A stretch of DNA of 11,660 bases from Treponema sp. (GTDB lineage: Bacteria; Spirochaetota; Spirochaetia; Treponematales; Treponemataceae). The notes beneath the pieces were generated by a model. That model was not told the origin of the DNA and did not search any database. It saw nothing but the letters and a program-made list of their open reading frames with translations. The DNA is taken from NCBI GenBank assembly GCA_004554075.1, contig SFOB01000078.1, positions 1 through 11,660 of the forward strand, in the 5' to 3' direction. Both the position numbers and the translations under genes were made by a program. Positions 1 through 6,999 of the stretch are shown here, piece after piece; the stretch's first letter is position 1; each line of letters starts with the position of its first letter.

Positions 1-50
1 TCGTCAAAGATATAAAATTTGAAAATGGTGAGTTGAAGGAAGCTGCTTAA
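1..50 (+). CDS. C-terminal tail of an unidentified upstream gene (5' partial)
   Basis: Reading from base 3, fifteen sense codons are followed by a TAA stop at 48-50. The tail is charged and reads VKDIKFENGELKEAA, which looks like a beta strand followed by a short helix. The other two forward frames are closed by stops in the same stretch, so this is the best candidate for a coding end. It is too short to assign a family. It ends 56 bases before the ATG of the HD-GYP gene, with no terminator-like hairpin between them. It could also be chance, or a displaced piece of the broken HD-GYP gene that follows. Confidence 0.4.
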   Translation, partial: VKDIKFENGELKEAA

Positions 51-106
51 AACTTATGCCGATTCAAACTTCAATCCACAACAATTGACAATTTCTCGGT
101 CATTCT

Positions 107-1690
107 ATGCGTGTTGCTGAATATGCCCAGAAAATAGCAATTGCTGCTCATAAGGATGAAAAGTTTTGTGCTGATATTTATTATGCAGGCCTTTTGCATG
201 ATGTAGGAAAAATCGGTATATCAAATAATATCATAAATAAAAATGGAAAACTTTCTTCAGAAGAATATGCAGAGATAAAAAAGCATCCTGTTATTGGCCG
301 TCAGATTCTTTCGAGCATCAGTAAGTCGCCATATCTTTCTATAGCAGCTAATTCTCACCATGAACGTTATGACGGCCACGGCTACCCGGAAGGCCTTAAA
401 GGAGATGATATTCCCGAAATTGCCCGTATCATTGCTGTTGCCGATTCTTATGATGCAATGACTTCCAAGCGAAGTTACCGTGATCCTATTCCTCAGCAGA
501 AGGTGCGTGAAGAAATTGTGAAGGGAATGGGCACTCAGTTTGATCCATACTTTGCAAAGATAATGCTTCACATTATTGACCTTGATACGGAATATATGCT
601 CAAGGAACACGAAGAAGTCAGCCTGCTTTCTGGAAAAGACAAAATCTATTGTGATGAATTCCGTTCTGAAAAAACTGAAGGCATTCTTCTCATGCAGTAC
701 ATCACAAAAATACATTTTCATTTTCAGAGTGATGAAAACCATGCGTCTATAGATTCTATCCCATCAATTATTATTTTTGATTCCCTGGATGCCCGTATTC
801 ACGAAACTGAAGCAAAAAGAAAAGATCTCCTTTACATGGAATATGGTTCGCTCCGTATAGATGGAAAAAATGAATGTCTGGCTGCTAGAAAGTTTAAACT
901 GGATATTATAAAGAATGAAATTGATGGCATGAGCCAAAAGGCTCTGATTGCAGAATATCAGAAAGGTTTTGATTGTGATATTGAAGCGGTTAAGGTAAAA
1001 GATCATATTTCTATTAAAATTGAAAGTCCGCTTTTTGCTGCAAAGTTGACTGCAGCCCTGCCTGATAGTTCTCATTATTGTTATATAGGACTAACCGGTC
1101 AGCACTGTGTGCTTTCTAATCTAGAGGTTCATAAAGAGGCAGAGCCTGTTGAAGCCGACTATATTACCCGTATTGCTGAGGAAGCAAATTATATTACAGG
1201 ACCGGATGGAGATCTTCCAAGTATTCAGATTGACGGCTGGCGAACTTCTGCAACCCAGAGCCTGCTCTTAAAGGATGGTATGAAAATCAGTTTCCATACA
1301 ATGAGTCTGCCTACTGCGCGTCTTATCTGGCATTGTCCTTTTATCAGCCTTTATTATTCTGATGACAAAATGGTAAATGGTGAAAACTATAAGGAATTTG
1401 TTCTAATTCGTCTTGATGGGGAAAACTGGGAGTCTGATGATTATTCTACAAATACTGTTCAGGTTAATAAAAGTAATGCCTTTGAAGGCTGGGACAAATG
1501 GAAGGAAGTGAATAAGGCCGGTATGGACTGTACTGTTTTCTTTAAGCGTGAAGGGCGTAAAATTACAGTAACAACAGAAAATGCCGGTATTTCTATAAAG
1601 TGTGTGTCTGTGCTAAAAGCAGATTATCCTGATGTTTATATTTCCCTTACCGGCGATCAGTGTGTAATTACTAATATAAAAATTGGATAA
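107..1690 (+). CDS. HD-GYP domain protein (c-di-GMP phosphodiesterase-like), apparently 5'-truncated
   Basis: HD-GYP proteins hydrolyse cyclic di-GMP at a metal centre in the cytoplasm. Residues 1-160 show nearly the whole domain: HD at 31-32 with K35, H60, the HHERYDGHGYP motif at 84-94 (H84, H85, GYP 92-94) and ADSYDAMTS at 112-120 (D113). The conserved GHS that opens the domain, whose His is the first metal ligand of HD folds, is encoded at 98-106, immediately before the ATG at 107. An in-frame TGA lies at 86-88, no ATG, GTG or TTG lies between them, and no Shine-Dalgarno is visible. The gene therefore seems to lack its N-terminal sensor and may be a decaying gene, a frameshift, or a sequencing error. 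Residues 195-527 form two related beta-rich domains, the second with IQIDGWR near 373-379 and NGENYKEF near 424-431; I have an impression of similar C-terminal regions in other GGDEF/HD-GYP proteins but cannot confirm it. The family is certain; functionality is doubtful. Confidence 0.8.
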   Translation: MRVAEYAQKIAIAAHKDEKFCADIYYAGLLHDVGKIGISNNIINKNGKLSSEEYAEIKKHPVIGRQILSSISKSPYLSIAANSHHERYDGHGYPEGLKGDDIPEIARIIAVADSYDAMTSKRSYRDPIPQQKVREEIVKGMGTQFDPYFAKIMLHIIDLDTEYMLKEHEEVSLLSGKDKIYCDEFRSEKTEGILLMQYITKIHFHFQSDENHASIDSIPSIIIFDSLDARIHETEAKRKDLLYMEYGSLRIDGKNECLAARKFKLDIIKNEIDGMSQKALIAEYQKGFDCDIEAVKVKDHISIKIESPLFAAKLTAALPDSSHYCYIGLTGQHCVLSNLEVHKEAEPVEADYITRIAEEANYITGPDGDLPSIQIDGWRTSATQSLLLKDGMKISFHTMSLPTARLIWHCPFISLYYSDDKMVNGENYKEFVLIRLDGENWESDDYSTNTVQVNKSNAFEGWDKWKEVNKAGMDCTVFFKREGRKITVTTENAGISIKCVSVLKADYPDVYISLTGDQCVITNIKIG

Positions 1691-1701
1691 ACTTTCCATC
1701 C

Positions 1702-1749
1702 GTCATGCTGAACTCGTTTCAGCATCTGGCTCCCTAAGTTCGGGATGAC
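1702..1749. repeat. REP-like palindromic intergenic element, copy 1
   Basis: An 8-base stem (1705-1712 ATGCTGAA paired with 1718-1725 TTCAGCAT) with a 5-base loop is flanked by an outer inverted pair, GTCAT at 1702-1706 and ATGAC at 1745-1749. A closely related copy occurs at 4864-4897. Both lie directly after a gene's stop codon in the space before the next transcription unit. There is no T-run after the stem, so it does not look like a simple intrinsic terminator. Such dispersed palindromes of the GTCAT...CTGAA type are common intergenic repeats in many bacterial genomes. Confidence 0.7.
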
Positions 1750-1758
1750 AGAATATTA

Positions 1759-1786
1759 TTGGATGACAGTTTTCCCGAAATATGAT
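1759..1786 (+). promoter_or_regulatory. Possible sigma-70 promoter of the hydratase-udp operon
   Basis: TTGGAT at 1759-1764 and TATGAT at 1781-1786 are separated by 16 bases. The expected start of transcription is near 1793, giving a leader of about 34 bases before the ATG at 1827. The -10 box is good and the -35 box moderate. Another -10 in this AT-rich stretch is possible, so the call is tentative. Confidence 0.35.
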
Positions 1787-1812
1787 ATTGTTTCTAACAA
1801 ATTACTATTTAT

Positions 1813-1829
1813 AAGGACAAAATGACATG
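1813..1829 (+). promoter_or_regulatory. Ribosome binding site of the hydratase with an overlapping two-codon mini-ORF
   Basis: AAGGA at 1813-1817 lies 9 bases before the ATG at 1827, which fixes the start of the hydratase gene. A second ATG at 1822 is out of frame and reads Met-Thr-stop (1822-1830), its TGA overlapping the hydratase ATG as ATGA. The 4-base spacing from the Shine-Dalgarno to 1822 is poor, so 1827 is the likely main start. Confidence 0.6.
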
Positions 1830-4055
1830 AAACTCCACAATTCTGGCGTAATCTATGAAAACGGTGCCCTTCGTGATGCGGGCGCTCCTAGTGCTGATGG
1901 TGCAAAAAAGACAATTGCATATTCAATCCTTCAGAAGCATAATACAAGCGGCGATGAAAGCAAACTCAAAATTAAGTTTGATAAAATCACTTCTCATGAT
2001 ATTACTTACGTTGGAATTATCCAGACTGCCCGTGCTTCGGGACTGGAAAAGTTTCCTATTCCTTATGTTTTGACAAACTGCCACAACTCTCTTTGTGCTG
2101 TTGGTGGTACTATTAATGACGACGACCACATGTTCGGTTTGACCTGTGCTCAGAAATACGGTGGAGTTTATGTTCCTCCTCACCAGGCAGTAATTCACCA
2201 GTATGCCCGCGAAATGCTTGCTGAATGTGGTGCTATGATTTTGGGTTCAGACAGCCACACACGTTACGGTGCCCTTGGTACTATGGCAATCGGCGAGGGT
2301 GGTGGAGAACTCGCTAAGCAGCTGCTCGGAAAAACTTATGATGTAAACTATCCTGGAGTTGTTGCAATTTATTTGACTGGCGCTCCTGTTCCTGGTGTTG
2401 GTCCTCAGGACGTTGCACTTGCAATCATTAAAGAAGTTTTTGCAAGCGGCTTTGTAAAGAATAAGGTTATGGAATTTATCGGTCCTGGTATTGCTAACCT
2501 TTCTGCTGATTTCCGTATTGGTGTTGATGTAATGACTACAGAAACAACCTGTCTTTCTTCTATCTGGGAAACTGATGGTAAGGTTGAAGAGTGGTATGCT
2601 ATTCACGGCCGCGTTGGTGCTTATAAGGAATTGAAGCCTGCTGCCGGTGCATATTACGATGCTGCAATCGAAATTGATTTGAGCGAAATCCGCCCTATGA
2701 TTGCAATGCCTTTCCATCCATCTTGTGCTTATACAATTGAAGACGTAAATAAGAATCTTGATGATGTTTTGACCGACGCAGAAAAGCGCGCTAAGGTAAG
2801 CTTTGGCGATAAGGTTGATTTTAATCTTCACAATAAGATTATTGACGGTAAGCTTTATGTTGACCAGGGTATTATCGCCGGTTGTGCCGGTGGTGGTTTT
2901 GAAAACATCTGTGCCGCTGCTGATATTCTCAAGGGCAAGGACAGCGGAAACGGCAAGTTCGTTTTGAGCGTATACCCGGCTTCTATGCCTGTATATATGG
3001 AACTTATGAAGAACGGTGCTTTTGGAGCTTTGATTGATGCAGGTGCTGTTGTTAAGACTGCCTTCTGTGGTCCATGTTTTGGTGCAGGTGATACTCCTGC
3101 TAACGGAGCCTTCTCAATCCGTCACTCTACAAGAAACTTCCCTAACCGCGAAGGTTCTAAGATTCAGAACGGACAGCTCTCTTCAGTTGCCCTTATGGAT
3201 GCACGCTCAATTGCCGCAACTGCTGCAAACAAGGGCTTCCTTACAGCCGCTACTGAATTCGACACGGAGTTCAGCGGAAAGAAATATTTCTTTGATAAAG
3301 CAATTTACGAAAAACGCGTATACGATTCTAAGGGAGTTGCTCATCCTGAAGTTGAGATTCAGTTTGGTCCTAACATCAAAGACTGGCCAAGTATGAAACC
3401 ACTCAGCGACGACCTCTTGATTAAGATTGTAAGCGAGATTCATGACCCTGTAACAACAACTGATGAATTGATTCCATCAGGAGAAACTTCATCATTCCGT
3501 TCAAATCCACTCGGATTGGCTGAGTTCACTTTGAGCCGCCGCGACCCTGCTTACGTAGGTCGTGCAAAGGCTGTTAGAGATGGAGCAGAGGAAGTAAAAG
3601 CAGAAGTTGCCGCAACAGAAGCTGCTCTTGCAAAGGCTAAACCTGAGTTCAAGGGACGTGCCGCTGCCGCAGGCCTCGGCTCATCAATTTTTGCTGTAAA
3701 ACCAGGTGATGGTTCTGCCCGCGAACAGGCTGCAAGCTGCCAGAAGGTTCTTGGCGGTTGGGCTAACATTGCAAATGAATATGCAACAAAGCGTTACCGC
3801 TCTAACCTCATCAACTGGGGTATGCTTCCATTCCTGTACAAAGATGGAGACAAGAATCTTCCATTTGCAAACGGTGACTATGTATTTATCCCGGATGTAA
3901 AGAAGATGGTTCAGGACAAATTGCCATCTTGCAAAGCATACGCAGTAAAGGCAGACGGTACAGTAAACGAGTTCGAACTGAGCACCGGTGACCTCACAGA
4001 CGACGAGCGCAAGATTATTTTGGCTGGATGTCTTATTAACTTTTACCGCGGTTAA
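1827..4055 (+). CDS. Aconitase-family hydratase, YbhJ type (substrate unknown)
   Basis: This 742-residue protein has the length and order of an aconitase-superfamily enzyme and resembles the E. coli YbhJ group, usually annotated only as a hydratase. It would be a cytosolic [4Fe-4S] dehydratase/isomerase. The cluster ligands appear intact: C353 in the IIAGCAGGG segment, and C414 and C417 in CGPC, the counterparts of the three aconitase cysteines. Also visible are DSH at 142-144 in GSDSHTRYGALGT, the basic pair R436 and R441 in TRNFPNRE (same spacing as the aconitase substrate arginines), and GSAREQAA near 629-636, matching the aconitase GSSREHAA swivel-domain loop. The catalytic equipment is thus complete, but aconitase itself is not implied and the substrate is not known. 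A Shine-Dalgarno AAGGA supports the start. The gene for a uridine-phosphorylase-like enzyme begins 17 bases downstream, so the two are probably co-transcribed. Confidence 0.9.
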   Translation: MKLHNSGVIYENGALRDAGAPSADGAKKTIAYSILQKHNTSGDESKLKIKFDKITSHDITYVGIIQTARASGLEKFPIPYVLTNCHNSLCAVGGTINDDDHMFGLTCAQKYGGVYVPPHQAVIHQYAREMLAECGAMILGSDSHTRYGALGTMAIGEGGGELAKQLLGKTYDVNYPGVVAIYLTGAPVPGVGPQDVALAIIKEVFASGFVKNKVMEFIGPGIANLSADFRIGVDVMTTETTCLSSIWETDGKVEEWYAIHGRVGAYKELKPAAGAYYDAAIEIDLSEIRPMIAMPFHPSCAYTIEDVNKNLDDVLTDAEKRAKVSFGDKVDFNLHNKIIDGKLYVDQGIIAGCAGGGFENICAAADILKGKDSGNGKFVLSVYPASMPVYMELMKNGAFGALIDAGAVVKTAFCGPCFGAGDTPANGAFSIRHSTRNFPNREGSKIQNGQLSSVALMDARSIAATAANKGFLTAATEFDTEFSGKKYFFDKAIYEKRVYDSKGVAHPEVEIQFGPNIKDWPSMKPLSDDLLIKIVSEIHDPVTTTDELIPSGETSSFRSNPLGLAEFTLSRRDPAYVGRAKAVRDGAEEVKAEVAATEAALAKAKPEFKGRAAAAGLGSSIFAVKPGDGSAREQAASCQKVLGGWANIANEYATKRYRSNLINWGMLPFLYKDGDKNLPFANGDYVFIPDVKKMVQDKLPSCKAYAVKADGTVNEFELSTGDLTDDERKIILAGCLINFYRG

Positions 4056-4072
4056 GCGGGGGGAGAAAAACT

Positions 4073-4852
4073 ATGGTAGACTACACAGAAGGTTCAGGAA
4101 AACAGTATCACACAGGCGTTGGTCCAGCTGACATTGGTAAATATGTTATCATGCCTGGCGACCCTAAACGCTGCGAAAAAATTGCTGCACATTTTGACAA
4201 TCCAAAACTTGTTGCAGATGTTCGTGAATACACAACCTACACAGGTACTCTCGAAGGAGTTCCTGTAAGTGTTACTTCAACAGGTATCGGTGGACCTTCT
4301 GCTGCAATCGCCATAGACGAGCTTGCTAAATGCGGCGCCCACACCTTTATCCGCGTTGGAACCTGCGGTGGTATGCAGGAAGACGTAATGGGTGGCGACA
4401 TCGTAATCGCTACAGGCGCCGTTCGCATGGAAGGTACCAGCCGCGAGTTTGCTCCAATCGAATATCCCGCAGTCGCTAACCTTGACTGTGTAAATGCCCT
4501 GGTTGCTGCTGCCACAGACCTTAAGGCTCCTCACCACACAGGTGTTGTTCAGTGTAAAGATTCCTTCTTCGGTCAGCACGAGCCTGAAGTTATGCCAGTA
4601 AGCTACGAGCTTGAAAATAAATGGCAGGCCTGGCTCCGCATGGGCTGTCTGGCCAGCGAAATGGAAAGTGCCGCTCTCTTTATTGCTGGCCAGTTTCTTC
4701 GTGTCCGCGTTGGTTCCTGCTTCCTGGTTGTTGCAAATCAGGAGAGGGCAAAGAAGGGGCTTCCTAACAAGCAGGCTCATGTCACAGAGCTTGCAATCAC
4801 TGTTGGTGTTGAAGCTCTCCGCCGCCTTATAATTCAAGATAAGAATAAATAG
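4073..4852 (+). CDS. udp: Uridine phosphorylase family enzyme
   Basis: This 259-residue protein (E. coli Udp has 253) belongs to the NP-I nucleoside phosphorylase family, cytosolic enzymes that split nucleosides with phosphate to give ribose-1-phosphate and a free base. The phosphate site is recognisable: MPGDPKR (G29, R33), R51 in VREYTTY, and R94 with T97 in IRVGT. The ribose site EMES at 196-199 is also conserved. In the base-binding loop, E. coli has Gln and Arg in GQER; here the loop reads GQHEPEVMP, so Q168 is kept but the Arg position is Glu170. The preferred base could therefore differ from uracil. The start is set by a strong GGGGGAG ribosome binding site at about 4058-4064. The gene is the second of a two-gene operon with the YbhJ-type hydratase and is followed by a REP-like palindrome and an intrinsic terminator. 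Confidence 0.9.
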   Translation: MVDYTEGSGKQYHTGVGPADIGKYVIMPGDPKRCEKIAAHFDNPKLVADVREYTTYTGTLEGVPVSVTSTGIGGPSAAIAIDELAKCGAHTFIRVGTCGGMQEDVMGGDIVIATGAVRMEGTSREFAPIEYPAVANLDCVNALVAAATDLKAPHHTGVVQCKDSFFGQHEPEVMPVSYELENKWQAWLRMGCLASEMESAALFIAGQFLRVRVGSCFLVVANQERAKKGLPNKQAHVTELAITVGVEALRRLIIQDKNK

Positions 4853-4863
4853 ATACCCAGATT

Positions 4864-4897
4864 GTCATCCTGAACTTGTTTCAGGATCTGGATGATA
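4864..4897. repeat. REP-like palindromic intergenic element, copy 2 (short form)
   Basis: The stem ATCCTGAA (4867-4874) pairs with TTCAGGAT (4880-4887) around a 5-base loop. GTCATCC at 4864-4870 can also pair with GGATGAT at 4890-4896, with one G-T pair. Compared with the copy at 1702-1749 the stem differs at both members of one base pair (C-G here, G-C there), so pairing is kept. This copy lacks the spacer found before the closing ATGAC in copy 1. Confidence 0.7.
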
Positions 4898-4898
4898 T

Positions 4899-4931
4899 AA
4901 ATGCTCCGCCGTGCCGCGGGGCATTTTTTTT
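4899..4931 (+). terminator. Strong intrinsic terminator of the hydratase-udp operon
   Basis: ATGCTCCGC (4901-4909) pairs with GCGGGGCAT (4916-4924), with one T-G wobble, around a 6-base loop, and adjoining A-T pairs lengthen the stem. Eight T follow at 4924-4931. It lies 46 bases after the udp stop codon. The last T of the run are also the first bases of the -35 box of the next promoter. Confidence 0.9.
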
Positions 4932-4958
4932 GCACGCATAATAAATCCATGGTATAAT
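4930..4958 (+). promoter_or_regulatory. Near-consensus sigma-70 promoter of the GGDEF gene, probably leaderless
   Basis: TTGCAC (4930-4935), a 17-base spacer, and a perfect TATAAT (4953-4958). Only seven bases separate the -10 box from the ATG at 4966, so the expected transcription start falls at or next to the A of the start codon. No Shine-Dalgarno sequence can fit in such a transcript. The -35 box overlaps the T-run of the preceding terminator. Confidence 0.8.
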
Positions 4959-4965
4959 AGAAGTT

Positions 4966-6876
4966 ATGAAGAGACGAATCGCTGTTCTTGCCTGTGGCTG
5001 GTCCACTTATTTTGTAAAGGATTTTATCCTTGGTATGGAAAAGGCCGTAAAAGGTAAGAATATTGATATTTATGTTTTCAACATGTATAACTACGATGAA
5101 TATTCCGGCTTTCCCAACTGGACTGGTGCGTCTATTTTTAATCTTATTCATTATGAAGAATTTGATGGAATTGTCGTACTTGCAGACTTAATCGGAAATG
5201 TCAGAGTTCTCGAACGTGAACGCCTCAGAATCTTAAAATCTGGAAAACCTGCAGTATGTATCAATAAAAAAATGGAAGGCATATGTTGTCTCCGAATTGA
5301 TAATTACTCGGGTATGTATGACGCAATTAAGCACATTATTACAATGCATAATGTACGGGATATTGCTTTTATAGCCGGTAAAGAAACTTCTATTGATATC
5401 AGTGAACGTTATAAGGCTTATGCACAGGTACTCAAAGATAATAATATAGAATTAGATCAGAATAAGATTTTTTCCATTCAATTTACAGATTATCATAGTT
5501 CATATCGTTTCTTTTCTGAATATGTAAAATCTGGAAAAAAACTTCCTGAAGCAGTTGTCTGTGCAAATGACTTAATTGCACTTGGCCTGCTTAAGGTCTG
5601 TGTTGAAAATAAAATTAATGTTCCAGAGCAGGTTAAGATCATAGGTTTTGATGATATTACTGAAACACAATGTACACTACCTTCAATTACAACTGTTCAC
5701 AACAATGCTGAACAGCTAGGCGCAGAGGTAATAAACCGGCTTGAGTTTGGTGTAAATCCTTCTCAACTTTTGAAGATGAAAAGTACTCCGGTTCTACGTC
5801 AGTCATGTGGCTGTGCCTATATGAATACAAAACAGCAGAGTCGCTTTACACTGAGTATTCTTGACGATGCAAATAAAAAAGAAGAGTTTGATACTCAGAT
5901 AGAAGTTATAGGTGAAATTTTTGCTGAATCAGCAGACGTTTTTACCTTGCTGACCAACGTAGAAAACTTCTTTACAAAATCCCACAATTTTGAAGGTTCA
6001 GACTTCTGTATCTTCATGAAATCAGACTGGACATCTGTTCTTATTAATTCTGCTGAAAATCTTCCTCAAAATCTTAGTTATGGAACTCAGGTACAGGCAA
6101 TTTGTTCTATTCAGGACAATAAAAAATACCTGCGTGAAATGATTAATACTGCAGACTTAATTCCTGCCAAAATGAAGAGCGAAGAAAGTTCAACCTTCCT
6201 CTTTATGCCGATTTATCATCACTCTTATGTACACGGATATTTTGTAACGAAGAATAATCTTACAATGATTGATAACCGTTACGGCTATATCTGGACTCGA
6301 ACAATGGGAACAAGTATTGAACAGTTCCGTAAGAAGAATATGTACCGCCAGATGAGCCAGCAGTATCTTAAACTTTCTACAAAAGATGCACTTTCCGGCG
6401 CACTCAACCGCCAGGGACTCGAAAAACTTGCCAAGCCATATTATGCACAGAACAAAAAGAATGGTCTTACTACAGTTCTCTTCTTTGTTGATATCAATAA
6501 AATGAAACATATCAATGACCAGTTCGGCCACCTTCATGGAGACCTTGCAGTAAAAACTGTTGCTGCTGCCGTTCTTGAAACTGTTCCAAGAAACTGGCTT
6601 GTAATCCGTTATGGTGGAGATGAATTCCTTGTTGTCGGTAACAGCAAAAACTACAATGGTGAAGATTATTGTACACAGATAAAAGAAAGACTTCTTTCAA
6701 AGACATCTGTTATGCATCTACCATATAATCTTTCTGCCAGCGTTGGTACATATTCTGTTCCTGCACAATCAGCTATGACTCTTGAGCAGGCTGTTGAAAC
6801 TGTAGATAACATCATGTACGAACAAAAGCAGGCTTTCCATAAAGAAGATGACAAGTCTGCTGTCGAAAAACACTGA
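4966..6876 (+). CDS. Soluble diguanylate cyclase with LacI-type ligand-binding sensor
   Basis: GGDEF enzymes make cyclic di-GMP from two GTP. Residues 1-285 form a periplasmic-binding-protein-like domain of the LacI/GalR type: the first strand IAVLACG starts at residue 5, VVCANDLIALGLL is at 197-209, IIGFDDITE at 225-233, and the domain closes with RQSCGC near 278-283. There is no helix-turn-helix before it, no signal peptide and no membrane segment, so it should be a cytosolic ligand sensor that regulates the cyclase instead of DNA. Residues 290-455 are a linker with GAF-like character (uncertain). The cyclase domain spans about 465-625, with D509 in FFVDINKMKHIND, GHLHGD at 521-526 and RYGGDEF at 548-554. 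The inhibitory RxxD site that usually precedes GGDEF is PRNW here, so product feedback is probably absent. The ATG at 4966 is chosen because the fold starts at once after it; no ribosome binding site is seen. Confidence 0.9.
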   Translation: MKRRIAVLACGWSTYFVKDFILGMEKAVKGKNIDIYVFNMYNYDEYSGFPNWTGASIFNLIHYEEFDGIVVLADLIGNVRVLERERLRILKSGKPAVCINKKMEGICCLRIDNYSGMYDAIKHIITMHNVRDIAFIAGKETSIDISERYKAYAQVLKDNNIELDQNKIFSIQFTDYHSSYRFFSEYVKSGKKLPEAVVCANDLIALGLLKVCVENKINVPEQVKIIGFDDITETQCTLPSITTVHNNAEQLGAEVINRLEFGVNPSQLLKMKSTPVLRQSCGCAYMNTKQQSRFTLSILDDANKKEEFDTQIEVIGEIFAESADVFTLLTNVENFFTKSHNFEGSDFCIFMKSDWTSVLINSAENLPQNLSYGTQVQAICSIQDNKKYLREMINTADLIPAKMKSEESSTFLFMPIYHHSYVHGYFVTKNNLTMIDNRYGYIWTRTMGTSIEQFRKKNMYRQMSQQYLKLSTKDALSGALNRQGLEKLAKPYYAQNKKNGLTTVLFFVDINKMKHINDQFGHLHGDLAVKTVAAAVLETVPRNWLVIRYGGDEFLVVGNSKNYNGEDYCTQIKERLLSKTSVMHLPYNLSASVGTYSVPAQSAMTLEQAVETVDNIMYEQKQAFHKEDDKSAVEKH

Positions 6877-6936
6877 TAAACTCTATATTTATATAGATTT
6901 GTAATATAAGTATGGAAGTTTGTTTCATATTTATGA

Positions 6937-6965
6937 TTGAAAAAAGCTCCTGCAAGAGTTATTCT
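6937..6965 (+). promoter_or_regulatory. Possible sigma-70 promoter of the chemoreceptor gene
   Basis: TTGAAA (6937-6942) and TATTCT (6960-6965) are 17 bases apart in the 111-base gap before the chemoreceptor. The -10 box is only a 4 of 6 match. No obvious flagellar-type (sigma-28) promoter was seen in the gap. Confidence 0.35.
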
Positions 6966-6989
6966 TGATATAACATAATTTTATTTAAT

Positions 6990-6993
6990 GGAG
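6990..6993 (+). promoter_or_regulatory. Shine-Dalgarno GGAG that decides the chemoreceptor start
   Basis: GGAG at 6990-6993 lies 6 bases before the ATG at 7000. The earlier in-frame ATG at 6988 overlaps this GGAG and has no ribosome binding site of its own. The start at 7000 (protein beginning MGNNSS) is therefore preferred. Confidence 0.75.
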
Positions 6994-6999
6994 AAAATA

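Noticed and set aside
2247..2831. Long open frame on the minus strand inside the hydratase gene
   Set aside because: It lies wholly opposite a strongly conserved coding region, has no recognisable domain, and its composition is that of a reverse-complement shadow; the same holds for the other antisense frames in the window.
6882..6897. Perfect AT-rich palindrome after the GGDEF gene as a terminator
   Set aside because: It has seven A/T-dominated pairs with a 2-base loop and no T-run; too weak to call a terminator.
6988..6999. ATG at 6988 as chemoreceptor start
   Set aside because: It overlaps the GGAG that is correctly spaced for the ATG at 7000 and has no ribosome binding site itself.
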